From Phycomyces nitens (lineage: Eukaryota; Mucoromycota; Mucoromycetes; Mucorales; Phycomycetaceae), in assembly GCA_022702545.1 (NCBI GenBank), contig JAHRBC010000006.1, forward strand, positions 3,375,501-3,439,500: a DNA stretch of 64,000 bases, written 5' to 3'. Every line of letters begins with the position of its first letter. Positions within the stretch are counted from its first letter, which is position 1. The position numbers and the translations under genes were made by a program. Under the pieces are notes generated by a model. It saw only the letters and a list, made by a program, of their open reading frames with translations. It was not told the DNA's origin and did no database searches. Below, one piece after another: positions 33,616 to 44,809 of this stretch.

Positions 33616-35873
33616 GAGTCTGAATAGATAAAACTAATTACGAGGAGTATGACAAATAGAAAGCTTAGTAGTTCCAAAGATAGAGACGGCTAAGCAGCGC
33701 AAGAATCTTGTCTTTATATAATCTTGTAGCCTATTTTTGAGACTATAGCCATCTCTCCTTTAATTCACCACAAAAAAAAACAATCAAGAGGAACATGTAT
33801 AGTTCTCTAAAATGAAGTGTAATATTTGATGATAATCGCCCAACCGGTTGCCCCCTATCAAATTGGCAAGTAGTAATGATAATAAAAGTGCGTATTATTA
33901 TCTCTAGGCACTTTAAACCAGAATAAATTCATTGGGAATTTAAAAAAGCAGATTTGTTTTGGTTACCTGAGTAGAACAAGAAGTAGAAAAAACGAATGAC
34001 TTATTATTAAATGATAAAAATATTTGCTCTTTTTTAAAGAAAAGTATACCATTCAACTTGGGAAACTTGCATACTACTTGACCATATCAACATACTCTAC
34101 TCAAATCAATGTGTATTAAAGAAATCAAACAACTTTTTATTATTATTATTATTTTATCAGCATTCTCTTAATGATAAAATATTCCCTTTGTAATGTCTTT
34201 CTAATGATCATGATCGTGCAAATTGATCTTGTGAAAACTGGACATTTGCCAGGCATTATAAAACTATATAGAAAATTGTATGGATATAAAAGACTAGATA
34301 ATGATTAAGGGTATATGTTTATAGTGCAAGAGTGTAGTACCCAGATATATTTTATACAACAATGAAAAACTTAATTCGATAGACCATTCAGGAATGCTCA
34401 TAGTAATACTTTGTACGTTTAACCGCCAATGATTCGAACACGACGTTTGTTTGTTTTTTTTTAAAAAAAATACCTATTTAATATATCTAACCAGACTCTT
34501 GAATAGTGACTTGACCGGCGTCGAGTAATACTATCTGGTCCCAAGCAGTTCAAAATAGCAAATAAATAAAATCAATTGAATATGTATTAACTCATACCAG
34601 ATAATACTGAGAAGTTGGCTTTTTATGTCAAAGAACTTATTGAGATACTATGTAAGAGAGGCAGAAAGTGAGAGAGAGGGAAGCTGAGGCAGGTAGATGG
34701 GTTTAGACAAAAGTCTAGGTTGAGTGACGAGGGAAATATGTGGGTAGAAGCCTGTAGTAGAGGCTGCAGTGGGGATAAGCAAGAAGCAACTGGCCCAGGG
34801 ATGAGTAGGGCAGTTGACGCAGAGGGAGATTGGAGGTATGGAAATATTAAGGACTTGTTTGCTTTTGTGCGTTGATGTAAAAGAGGGTCAATTCATTGCA
34901 GCTAAAGCGCTTGTTGTTGCAATTGGGGATCAATTAATCCTAGTCCACCTACTCCTTTGGATACACACAGGGCAGTCCAACTAGGGCCCCAAAATCCCCA
35001 AGGACAATTAAGTGCAGCAGTGTTTCTTCAAAAAAAATGGCCCCAAAGATTGCTAATCAAAAACTCCAAGGTGTTCTTTATAATATATTTTCGGATTCTT
35101 TGTGATAAGGCATTGTCTTGTAAAATAAATAAATCTCGATACAGCTATATCTTTGTGATTTTTAAAAAAAAGAACATTTATTTTAATAATTTCTATTGGT
35201 ATCAATATCAACACATCTTTATTCCGTGGTATTACATACGCAATACTGGCCACTTTGCCCAGAGATACATTTACATACTAAACCTAAGCCTCGATCTTTT
35301 CATTAATGAGATTTAAAGCAGAGAATACACTCGATTAAAATCAATAATTTTTATATGCAATAATATCCTACACTCCAAAACACGTATACATAGGTGCTTT
35401 TATAGTGATTTATCTTTTGAATTGCATTTCACTAATCCTGTTTTATTGATAGGATAAAGAATATATACAATTCTTTAAATGTATCAATATTCAACTCTTT
35501 TAATATTCCTAAAAATCATTAAAGATCTAACAGCCTTGCCAGCTATCAGTGTATTATTCTATTTGAAAATTCTATAAGCAGAATTCCATCAATAATATAC
35601 ATTTTACTATACAAAGAACTATATATGATTCCTAAATCTATTGTTTTTTCTCTTCAAGTTGAGTTAATAAATGAACAAAAAAAAGGGAGAGAGATTATAA
35701 AACCCGTAATAACAATAATGATCATTGCGAGTGAAAAATACTATATAATCCCTTGATTATTCTCTTCACAAAAGCTATCAGTAAAATGATTCTTTTTGCT
35801 TTGTATGCTCCCGTATTGTCGATTGTAGCTCTTTTAATAAGTTATATAGTGGCACCCAAAGACGTTATTTAAT
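33616..35873. other. 2.3 kb gene-poor region containing a repeat relic
   Basis: No convincing gene. Holds a G-rich patch (34670-34830) and, near 34436-34560, a diverged copy of the MITE-like repeat described separately. A plus-strand frame (34957-35316) begins with plausible residues but quickly becomes Ile/Lys/Tyr-rich low-complexity sequence. Confidence 0.45.
34436..34560 (+). repeat. Diverged relic of the CACGACGTTT repeat family
   Basis: Matches the left half of the MITE-like element at 25293-25615: CACGACGTTT, then, at similar spacing, GTGACTTG followed by ACCGG.GTC and TATCTGGTCCC. In the 25.3 kb copy the corresponding words are CACGACGTTT, GTGACTTG, TCCGGTGTC and TATCTGGTCCC, in the same order. 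The right terminal repeat was not found, so this copy is truncated or decayed. Confidence 0.5.
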
Positions 35874-37400
35874 ATGGCCACAACCCTGGAAGGAACATAC
35901 AGAGATGCTTACTCTTCAAAATACTCTGGACTTGACGATGGCTTTAAATTGCCAACCTTTGAAACTGTACACAGCCAGGTTTCCGCTACTCAAGCAATGA
36001 ATCTCATCTCCTCTACCGAGACGCCTTGTAAGTCTATTTATATTATTTTGGCCTTTATCAGTCTACAAACTCACTAGTAGCAAATAGACATCAATGATAT
36101 TAAGCCAAATACTGTTTTTGTTCTGACAACCAAGACCCGGCCCCCATTAAAGGCAACCCCAATATTGACAGCACAATCCCAAATAGCTCGTCAGTCGTCC
36201 CAACCGTTACTGTCAAAGAGTACATTCACAAAACCTCTACAATGACTTTGATCATGCCAGAAAAGACAATGTTTTTGTCACCACCTACCAGCCAAGTTTC
36301 ACCAAAGGCTCGCCAAATAAAGATTACACGAATACCAAGGACGTCTATTCTCGTAGAACAAGACCTTATATCAACCAGAAATATCCTTCTAGGCGCGCCA
36401 TTTTATACAACTTTACGATCTATAGGATTGCTTTCACGGAAATAGATTTGGTCATAGGCATCATTACAATGGTTGCTATGGTTGCAATTCAAGAAACGCC
36501 TCAAATGTTTGTTGAGACATCAAGCGATTAAAAAGGTTTGGATAATGATACTATTTCGACTTTTAGTATATCTGTTCCAAGCACTTCAAGTCATCTGTCA
36601 CCGTCTCTCAGTACAATGGTCCCAATTGTCAAAAGTCTCGAAATTTCAGGTGTTCAAAGCACATTAAAATCTAGTACCCATGGATATTTTGCCATTACCT
36701 TTACACGGTGTATTGCAGCCAAGTACCAAAAGCCCTGGAGTCTTTCATACTACTGCTCCAATGTCTGATATCACAGACTTACCAAGTACTATCCCCGATT
36801 CCCAAATCACCGTCGACACTGACCCTTTGATGAGCGGAATGGACCAGATTAGTCAAAGCCCCACAGGGTTACATCCCTCTCTTTTCGCACATTCTGAACC
36901 AAGTCCAGTAGATACGTCTACAAGTAACCCAAATCTTTCACCCAGAAATAACCTTTTCCCTCCATCTATTGTAAGACCGATAACTCAAACCAACAATGAT
37001 CCTGTAACTTTTAATGATTCTATTCCTTTGTATTCTGTTGCAGACCCAAAACATTCACCAAACAACTTTTCTTTGATATCAGGCCGTCCCATTGTGAAAT
37101 TACCTTTAACCGAACCAGCAATTTAGGGCGTTGAGGGCATTGATTTTTCACACAGCCTGATGGCCATGTCGACTCGGGAATCAGGTTTAGCAAATTCTAC
37201 TGTCAGTAGTCCGAGATCTGAAGGGCAAAAAATCATCGAATGCCTCTATTCCAAAGTCATCTTCAGCTGTCAGTAGTCTGGATTCTTCATGGGAAAACGC
37301 ATTGAACACTTCTAGTTCAAACAAGTCTGTGGTGGAAGGATCCGCCGTCCCAGGCAAAGGCAAAAATATTAAAGGCAAAAATATCGAGCCACATGAAGAT
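35874..37400 (+). pseudogene. Broken Ser/Thr/Pro-rich protein gene
   Basis: A first piece starts at ATG 35874 (MATTLEGTYRDAYSSKYSGLDDG) and ends at a GTAAGT donor near 36029. Later coding-like pieces follow in different frames: YQPSFTKGSPNKDYTNTKDVYSRR and a hydrophobic segment IDLVIGIITMVAMVAI (possible membrane helix), a TAA near 36529, then DNDTISTFSISVPSTSSHLSPSLS in the same frame, a frame change near 36680, and a Ser/Thr/Pro-rich stretch (SDITDLPSTIPDSQ... ending 37126). Composition changes from coding-like to A+T-rich after about 37400. This resembles a decayed cell-surface or adhesin-like gene, but no family was recognised and an unusual intron set cannot be excluded. Confidence 0.35.
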
Positions 37401-39484
37401 GAAGGATCCTCCCTGGCTACTCACGCTACGAGAAAAAAAAACGGCCACTTTTTTTATTATGCAAAAATTTGACTATTTTTTTTTGGTCTGCGATAGCAAA
37501 AACGCAACGAGTTTTTAGAATTGAAATAAAAAGCAAGTTAACTTTATAAAATACAGGATTTTTGGACTCGAATGAGCTTTTTTTTTGCAAACTTTTGCCT
37601 TTTGGTGCAAATTATATGGGCACAGTTCAAGTTATATTGACAAGTGGACCTAAAAAAAAACAACCTTGTAGAGGTGGTACAGTAGAACTCATCTGGATCG
37701 TATGACAAGCCAAAGATTGTCTTGAAGAGGTATTGATCTGTAAAGACACTGGAATCAACTGTTTTGAATGTTAAACGTTTGGTCGGTATAGTATGGCTCA
37801 TAAGTTCAGCCTCAGAATAAATGTTCAGCCAAAAAAGACTGGAATAAGCTAATGACCATATCCATTTCATCCAAAGAATTATATAAAGATAAAAGACAGG
37901 TACTGAATTGGTTAAAAAGTGAAAATGATGTTCAAATATTCTTAATGAGCACAATCTACACCATCTTAAGATTGAAACTGAAACTGATTGCAAAGCTATA
38001 TTCACCTGGGGAGCTAACAATTACCATACTCTGTGTCATTTTTAGAATACAAGCACCACATTATCATAAAAGGTAAAAAAGAAAAAGAAAAAGGCAAATA
38101 GACTTTGCTCATAATTCTAAAAATACCACCCCCAAAAAAAGGAACCATATCTAAAGTAAAGAAGCTAGATTTAAACATTTTCCTAAATATGGGAGATCGA
38201 GAGTATGATGTTTCCAAGGGAAATCTCAGAAGAGGCTGAATTATACAAAGATTGCAGTTTGGTAGTCATTCAGTACTTGTTTGTACCAGGGCGTACGTAG
38301 AATATGTTGGCTATTTGAAAATCATAGGCAATACCTTTGACCAGTATAAATTCACGTTTAATTCCACAATCTTTATAAGAAATACATTCATCCTTCTACA
38401 GATAAATGAAGTTTAGCCTCCAAGTCTAACAGAATATCATATTTTGAAAATTAATTGTTTATGGAAGGCACAGGGAAGGGTGCTGCACTTGTGATATTTA
38501 TTGTGAACTATTTCCAAACAACTGTGTCCCATATAATCTTGAGATATGAGAAAGAGGGGCCCTAAAGATAAGCCAATGCCACAGGTATTACAGTATTCAA
38601 GTTGTTTACTTAAAAAAAAAAGACATGCGAATTACATTAGTCAATCACTTTTGTAGATACTTTCACAATCTAGAGCTACACTTATATACATTGCTGTGTC
38701 AAAGCCTCTGCTTGACAAAACTTGTAAATATCTATGCTAAAAACGGGCACTTGAGAACTAGGATAATGAATTGTCAGTAGTCATCTGGAGTGATGAATAA
38801 CGGTTTATTCTTTTTAATAAAAATCATAAAGACAATATTTCTGGAGAGAGCCTGATGAAAGGTATAAAAACTGCTGCCTGGCACAAAAAAAAACAATATC
38901 CAAGGTTTTGACTGTTCATCTGTGTGGCTATGTATCTACGCAGGTGTTGGAGATCTTGTTGTTTTGAATGATAGCATGACAAAAGATATATATATAACAC
39001 ATTGAGAGACCATTATCCTTTACTTCTTTATGGTATTAAAGGCAGTACAAGCTATATGCTACAAAAGGATAGTCCAACATCTTGCAAGATAAAACTGGCT
39101 GCACACTGGAAAAAATGACAATAATACAGCTTTGCCATGGTTAGCAGCAAATAGCCTGGATCCCGATCCAATCGAGAATATTTAGAGATGAAAGACATTG
39201 GCCTGCAGTCCTTTTCTCTGTTAAAGGTATTTGTAGTAAAACAAAAATGGGCAAATATATCAATTTTTACATTTAAATAATACTTTTCCAAGTAAAATAT
39301 CGCATCTCATCACAAAGTGTTGTGTCCCTAATATTGGCGGTTGTGTAGATGGAGAAATTTACTCCCTTTTTTTTTAAATATTTCGTTCTGCGTTTCAAAA
39401 ATACATTGCTTATAATGTCTTTGGGAAAGTCTTGGTGTTTTTAGTGTGTAGATTTTGATATTTGAAATTTTCAAGTCTGATAAA
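37401..39484. other. 2.1 kb intergenic region
   Basis: No gene called. A 158-codon minus-strand frame (37544-38020) has a coding-like core (VDSSVFTDQYLFKTIFGLSYDPDEFYC) but starts in hydrophobic low-complexity sequence and has no recognised relatives. It may be another relic. Confidence 0.4.
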
Positions 39485-40177
39485 ATGAATTCTCTCCCAT
39501 TTGGATCCTTTCATGCAAAGCATTTTGGACCTGATCAAGTAGCTCGATGGCAGGGATTTCTATTCCATCGACTTGAATCTGATACAAGCCAACAAAATTC
39601 TGATTTGCCAAATGTTGACCATTACAACAATGACTATGGATATTACGACCAAGCCTACTACTATCCCGATCATAATAACAATGAATATCACCAGTCACAC
39701 AATGAGCAGCCTGATCCTACTACAAAAGCAATGAATGAGAATGATCAACAAGACGACAATCAATACGATGAATATGATCACTATGATGAAAATGATCAGT
39801 ATGATGAATATGACCAGTATACAAAAGACACTAGTGCACTCTCAAAGGAAACAATTGCAATCTTTCAATTCTCTGAAGCGTATAAAAAAGAACGTAGGTC
39901 TATACTTTCAAGACATCTACTTACAGCTCTGCTATTAGGAGACGCAATTAACAAGGCAGAAGAGGCAATTGAGAATGAGGAGGATGAGTGGGCTTTTGAT
40001 GAGTCAACTGTTGCTCATAGGAACGGGATTGAGGCTCCAGTTACAACGTTGGTTCTCTCTGAACCTTCATCTTCAGTAACAGAACATTTATTGAATTCAG
40101 CCTATCTGGAGTCGTGTTCAAAGGGCACTCAACAGTCTCCCATTGTATTATGGCCAATCTTGCCGCTTCGATTATAA
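39485..40177 (+). CDS. Acidic Tyr/Asp/Asn-rich hypothetical protein
   Basis: A single frame of about 230 residues from ATG 39485 (MNSLPFGSFHAKHFGPDQVARWQGFLFHR). Residues about 40-105 are a low-complexity array rich in Tyr, Asp, Asn and Gln (repeats of QYDEYD and HYDEND). A helical basic segment follows (FSEAYKKERRSILSRHLLTALLLGDAINKAEEAIENEEDEWAF). No known domain. The stop lies only 6 bp from the stop of the convergent URM1 gene. The N-terminal 30 residues look like a conserved docking-type segment but were not recognised. Confidence 0.55.
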   Translation: MNSLPFGSFHAKHFGPDQVARWQGFLFHRLESDTSQQNSDLPNVDHYNNDYGYYDQAYYYPDHNNNEYHQSHNEQPDPTTKAMNENDQQDDNQYDEYDHYDENDQYDEYDQYTKDTSALSKETIAIFQFSEAYKKERRSILSRHLLTALLLGDAINKAEEAIENEEDEWAFDESTVAHRNGIEAPVTTLVLSEPSSSVTEHLLNSAYLESCSKGTQQSPIVLWPILPLRL

Positions 40178-40183
40178 TATCAA

Positions 40184-40656
40184 CTATCCTCCATGCAGTG
40201 TGCTGATAAACACGATTTCATCCTTGTCCTCCAATTCATATTCCAACTCATCACATAATTCCCAATCCACGTTGTTGATCAAAACCAAGATGCCTGGGCG
40301 ACTAATGATTGCAGATTTATAATAAGAAAGTTTGAAGATCAAGGCAGACGTACTTGTCAAATAACTATTCTATCAAGACCTACACAGTGTCCTTGTCGAC
40401 AAACAAGTCCTTTTTTTCTGTCATGAGGTTGTCGCGCAGGTAGAAGATTAGGTCCTGCAGGGTAGCAGGTCTAGAGGGGTTCACCTTGGACTGGGCAGGA
40501 ATGGCAAGGGTGTGCTTACGGATGTTCTTGAACAGCAACTCCATCCCACCACTTTTTTTGTGTGTGTGTGTGTGTTTCGCTTGGAGAGTCAGACTCCGGG
40601 GAAACTACTCGAGAGGCTATTACCTGAACTCAACATTGATCTTCAATTCTGCCATT
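40184..40656 (-). CDS. URM1: Ubiquitin-related modifier 1
   Basis: URM1 is a sulphur carrier for tRNA wobble-uridine thiolation and a protein modifier, activated as a C-terminal thiocarboxylate by Uba4. Three exons join in frame to give 105 residues: [11 protein letters not shown] (exon 1), [18 protein letters not shown] ... [11 protein letters not shown]...LFVDKDTV (exon 2), and [38 protein letters not shown] (exon 3). The last exon is nearly diagnostic: [12 protein letters not shown] and the terminal FISTLHGG with the reactive di-glycine. Intron 1 holds a (CA)n microsatellite. The gene is divergent from the ABC transporter, sharing a 233-bp region. Confidence 0.95.
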
Positions 40657-40889
40657 GTGTGTCTATTAAAGAATAGCAGCTCAAAATACTGCTCATCCTT
40701 AAAAAAAGAAAAAAAAAGATGCATTGTGACTGTGCTCAAAGATGCACTTAAATTTTGCACAAAATGAACCCAGCAGATTTTGTCTTTTTTGTCATAATTT
40801 CCTCTATCCATCTCCTTTTTTTCTTCCTTTCTGAAATTTGTCAATAACCCCCCCCCCCCCCCCCCTCTTCTTTTCGTTGTCTGCTCCTT
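40657..40889. promoter_or_regulatory. Divergent promoter, URM1 / ABC transporter, with 18-C tract
   Basis: A 233-bp intergenic region between two start codons. An uninterrupted run of 18 C residues (40848-40865) lies 24 bp before the ABC transporter ATG, followed by a pyrimidine-rich leader. Any effect of the tract on expression is conjecture. Confidence 0.55.
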
Positions 40890-43800
40890 ATGCTGTCAAT
40901 AGCTTTGGGCTATGAAGAGCCTACAAGCATCTATCCGCCGTATTACTCTGCCGGTCCTTTTAACTGGGCCACACCATTTTTCCTGAGCTCAACAGCCCTC
41001 CTTGTTCTCATTACTGTCCTTGGCCTAGGACGCTATTTCCAAACTCGCGACTCGCCATGGATTGATGCCGATAGTTTGCCTGCGTCTCTGCCAGTCAACA
41101 GACAACGCCTGGCTGCCTTTCCAAAACTTATTGTCTACATGTCCTATGCCGTCTTGTTTAGTTTTCTGGGAGACGCTGCTGTGATTGTCAGTCGTGCATT
41201 GTTTGACGGAGAGTTTATCTCGGGAGTATTTACGTACTATGTTGGCATATCCTGGCTAGCCTGGGCTGCCAGCCAAACCTGTCTGTGGGACGAAACTCAA
41301 AAGTTTGGAGAATGGCATTGGACACAGTATGCATTTTGGCTTGTAGCTGCAGTTGGAGAAACCACTGTTGGGTGGCTATGGGCCATGGCTGTCTACCATC
41401 CATCACCAGGTAAGTCCTCTAATAACCATAAACCATAAACCAGCTAAACTAACTCTTGTGTTTGGCGACAACTATAGACACTGAGTTTAGCACCTATGAC
41501 TATGTTCTTTTGGTGGTATTCAGCATTCGTTATACAATTGAGTTGATTCTTGTAGTCTGTGCGGTTATTCAGCTGTTTAGCAATCCAGTAGAAGAGTCCC
41601 AACCTCTCTTGTCTCAATCTACACCAGTATCCCAAGGCTACGGCGCATTGGGTGCCATTCCTACTTGCGACACCTCTCGACGCGAAGAACCAAGCACATT
41701 TTCAAACATTTTTGCTAAGCTCAGGAAACTTTTACCTTTTATATGGCCAAAGAATGATAGACGGCTTCAATTCCTTGTTGTCCTTGATTTCATGCTACTT
41801 TTGTCCAGTCTGGCCATCAACGTATGGACCCCTCTGCAGATCGGTGCCGTGGTTGATCGTCTGGGCGAAGGAAAAGGTAAACGTTGGGAGATGGAGGCAA
41901 GAGTATTAAAACACCATGTTTTGCTCTATAGGCAAGTTTGCATGGGGAGTCGTGTTGGCTTATGTTGGTCTCCGTTTCCTCCAGGGCGGTGTAAGTTGAG
42001 ACGCGTTTTAGGTGTTGGAATACCCAATTGGTCTTATTAACTGGTTCATGTATACTATAGTCTGGCCTCATCCAGTCATTGCAAAACTGGATATGGATTC
42101 CAGTTGGCCAGTATACCACTCGCGAGGTATCTGTAAAGCTGTTTAGCCATCTCCACAGCCTTTCGCTTGACTATCACATCACTCGCAAGACTGGCGAGGT
42201 CCTGCGAGTCATGGACCGTGGTACTAGTAGCATTGTCCAACTGTTGTCCCAACTCCTGTTCCAGATCTTCCCTGCCCTGGCCAACATTGCCCTGGCAGTA
42301 ATTGTGTTTGCATTCTGGTTCTCACCTCCTTTTGGCCTGATTGTGTTTATCACAATGGCACTTTACATTTTCGCCACCATTGCAATGACAGAATGGCGCA
42401 CGAAATTCAGACGCCGGATGATTGAGTTGGATAACTTTGCTCGAACCAAGGCAGTCGATTCCCTGTTGAACTTTGAGACCGTAAAGTACTATGGTGCAGA
42501 GGATTTTGAGGTCAATCGCTACAAGAATGCCGTGCTCGAATACCAGCAGGCAGACTGGGAAAGTTCAGTTTCCCTCAATTTGCTCAATCTGGCTCAAAAC
42601 ACGATCATTACTGGCGGTCTGCTGGCAGGCTGTTTGTTGTTTGCATGGAAGGTATCTGAAGGCCAACTCACATCAGGTGACTTTGTGGTGTTCAACATGT
42701 ACATGATGCAGCTCTACACTCCCGTAAGTATGGGTTTTCCGATTGGTATTTCAGGAGTCTGACAAAAAAAAACGACCTGTAGTTGCACTGGTTTGGCACA
42801 TATTACCGTATGATTCAGTCAAACTTTGTCGATATGGAAAAGATGCTCGCCCTATTTGAAGTGGAGCAGTCGGTAAAGGACGCTCCTGATGCGAAAGAAT
42901 TGGTCATCAAGGAAGGACACGTTGTATTTGGTAATTTATACTTGCCCAACACATTCTATGTTTATTTATCAACGTCTTTTTGTTTTTGGTGGGGGATTTT
43001 AAAGAGAATGTCACCTTTTGCTATGACAACCGCCAGACGGCTCTAAATGGCATCTCATTCTCTATTCCAAAGGGAGCCACGGTTGCACTTGTGGGACCAT
43101 CTGGAGGAGGGTAGGTCATAAAGACAATGGGTTATTGATTACTAGTTGACCTAATTAAATGATGATGATGCTAATAATATAGAAAATCCACCATTCTGCG
43201 ACTGCTCTTCCGGTTCTATGACCCTAATTCTGGTCGCATCTGTATCGATGGCCAAGACATTCGCTCAGTTTACCAATCATCACTCCGCAAGAGTATTGGT
43301 GTAGTACCCCAGGACACTGTACTTTTCAATGACACAATTCTGTATAACATCCGTTACGGTGACGTCAATGCTGATGAAGAAGCCGTAATCAAGGCTGCAA
43401 AGGCTGCACAGATCCATGATAAGATCCTGTCCTTCTCAGATGGTAAATTATACGGAAAATGGCAATTTTTAATTAAATATTAATGACGTCTGGATTATCT
43501 TAGGCTACGAAACAAAGGTTGGAGAAAGAGGACTTCGATTGAGTGGCGGTGAAAAGGTAAGGATTGAATGCAAGGTCAATGGTTATTAAGTGTTCTTTAT
43601 TAGCAACGAGTGGCTATTGCCCGTACCATCTTAAAGGACCCTCCGATTATCCTCTTGGATGAAGCAACCAGTGCATTGGATACGTAAGTCGCAGAGATCT
43701 CTTGGAAACAAGCGTTTAATTCTTCTTCTTTTTTGATTAGTACAACCGAGCGCCAGATCCAAAAGGCCCTTTCAACCATGACAAAGGACCGCACTACTCT

Positions 43801-44514
43801 TGTCATTGCCCACAGACTGTCGACTATTATCAATGCTGACCTTATCTTGGTGTAAGTGGTTCTTGGCAACAATTAAAGATTGAAACTGACCAATTGGATA
43901 GTATCAAGGACGGCACGGTTGTTGAGACTGGAACACACGAAGAATTGATAAAGAAGATGACGGACGATGGTCAGCAAGGTGTCTACTCGGAAATGTGGCA
44001 AAAACAGCTTCATGATGAGAATGAGGACCAATGTGACACTATTAACGAGAGTGACACTAATTCTGAAGGCGGCAAGATTAAACCCTCGGCATCACCAGTG
44101 CCTATTTCGTCTCCTGTTGTCGAGACAGCTGCATTGGCCGAATCGCCTCTTGATGGAGTATCAAAAACTACGGGACAGCCCAAGGGTGTAACAGAAGCCG
44201 AAGTAGAAAAGAACATTGAGCCAAAAGTAGATGATGATGAGCCTGTGCCCAAAAAGGTTGCTCGTCCTTTGATTAACACTGCCGAACTGCTGATAGCAGA
44301 AGAAGAGGCTGGTTTTGTGTCTTCGCCCACTGATGTCCAACCTGACGATATCGAGCAGCCCAGCCAGAAGCCTGCATCGCCTAGACTAACAGAGAATGAC
44401 TTGGCCCAGTCTTCGTCGCAGTCTACTTCACCTTCGCAGTCAAACACTACCACCAGCAAGCCCAAGCCCAAGAATAAGAAGAAGAAGAAGACCAAGAGCA
44501 AGACGACCTTTTAA
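40890..44514 (+). CDS. HMT1/ABCB6-type half ABC transporter
   Basis: A half-size ABC exporter of the heavy-metal-tolerance subfamily, which moves metal-thiol or glutathione conjugates into vacuoles or mitochondria. An N-terminal extra membrane domain (TMD0, about residues 25-200, with [19 protein letters not shown] and further helices) precedes the core six-helix domain ([41 protein letters not shown] and others). The nucleotide-binding domain has Walker A GPSGGGKST (split by an intron at about 43111-43181), Q-loop VVPQDTVLF, signature LSGGEKQR, Walker [13 protein letters not shown] and the switch His in [20 protein letters not shown] is typical of the ABCB6/HMT1/ATM group. An acidic/Ser/Pro-rich tail of about 180 residues ends [16 protein letters not shown], longer than in most relatives. 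About ten exons. Confidence 0.9.
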
Positions 44515-44809
44515 TTAATTATATTCTCTTCATTCAACACATAAACAATTCCATTCCATTTATATATAGATATCCTTTCCAAAAAAAAAAAGATTATAAA
44601 CACTTTCAATAGACTTGCCCATTAGTTTGTGTTGGAGTTGTTTGTCCTCGAGGGCATTTGGTACATGATGATGATGATGTCCAAATACTTTTAACATCTT
44701 TACATATCTAATTCAAACCGTCACAAAATACATTTCATTTTTTGTAAACTACAAGAAGTTGGTCCATTTTTTTTTCCTTTTTGGACCATTCTTCACATCT
44801 ATAATCAAC
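44515..44809. other. Tandem intergenic spacer before WDR83
   Basis: About 0.3 kb with a poly-A run near 44580-44591 and a (GAT)n run near 44666-44680. It presumably holds the transporter 3' end and the WDR83 promoter. Confidence 0.5.

Noticed and set aside
34957..35316. 119-codon plus-strand frame
   Set aside because: After about 35 residues the composition becomes Ile/Lys/Tyr/Phe-rich and matches the A+T-rich background; no partner exon found.
37544..38020. 158-codon minus-strand frame
   Set aside because: Mostly hydrophobic and A+T-driven composition, no similarity recognised, no upstream exon; at most a relic.
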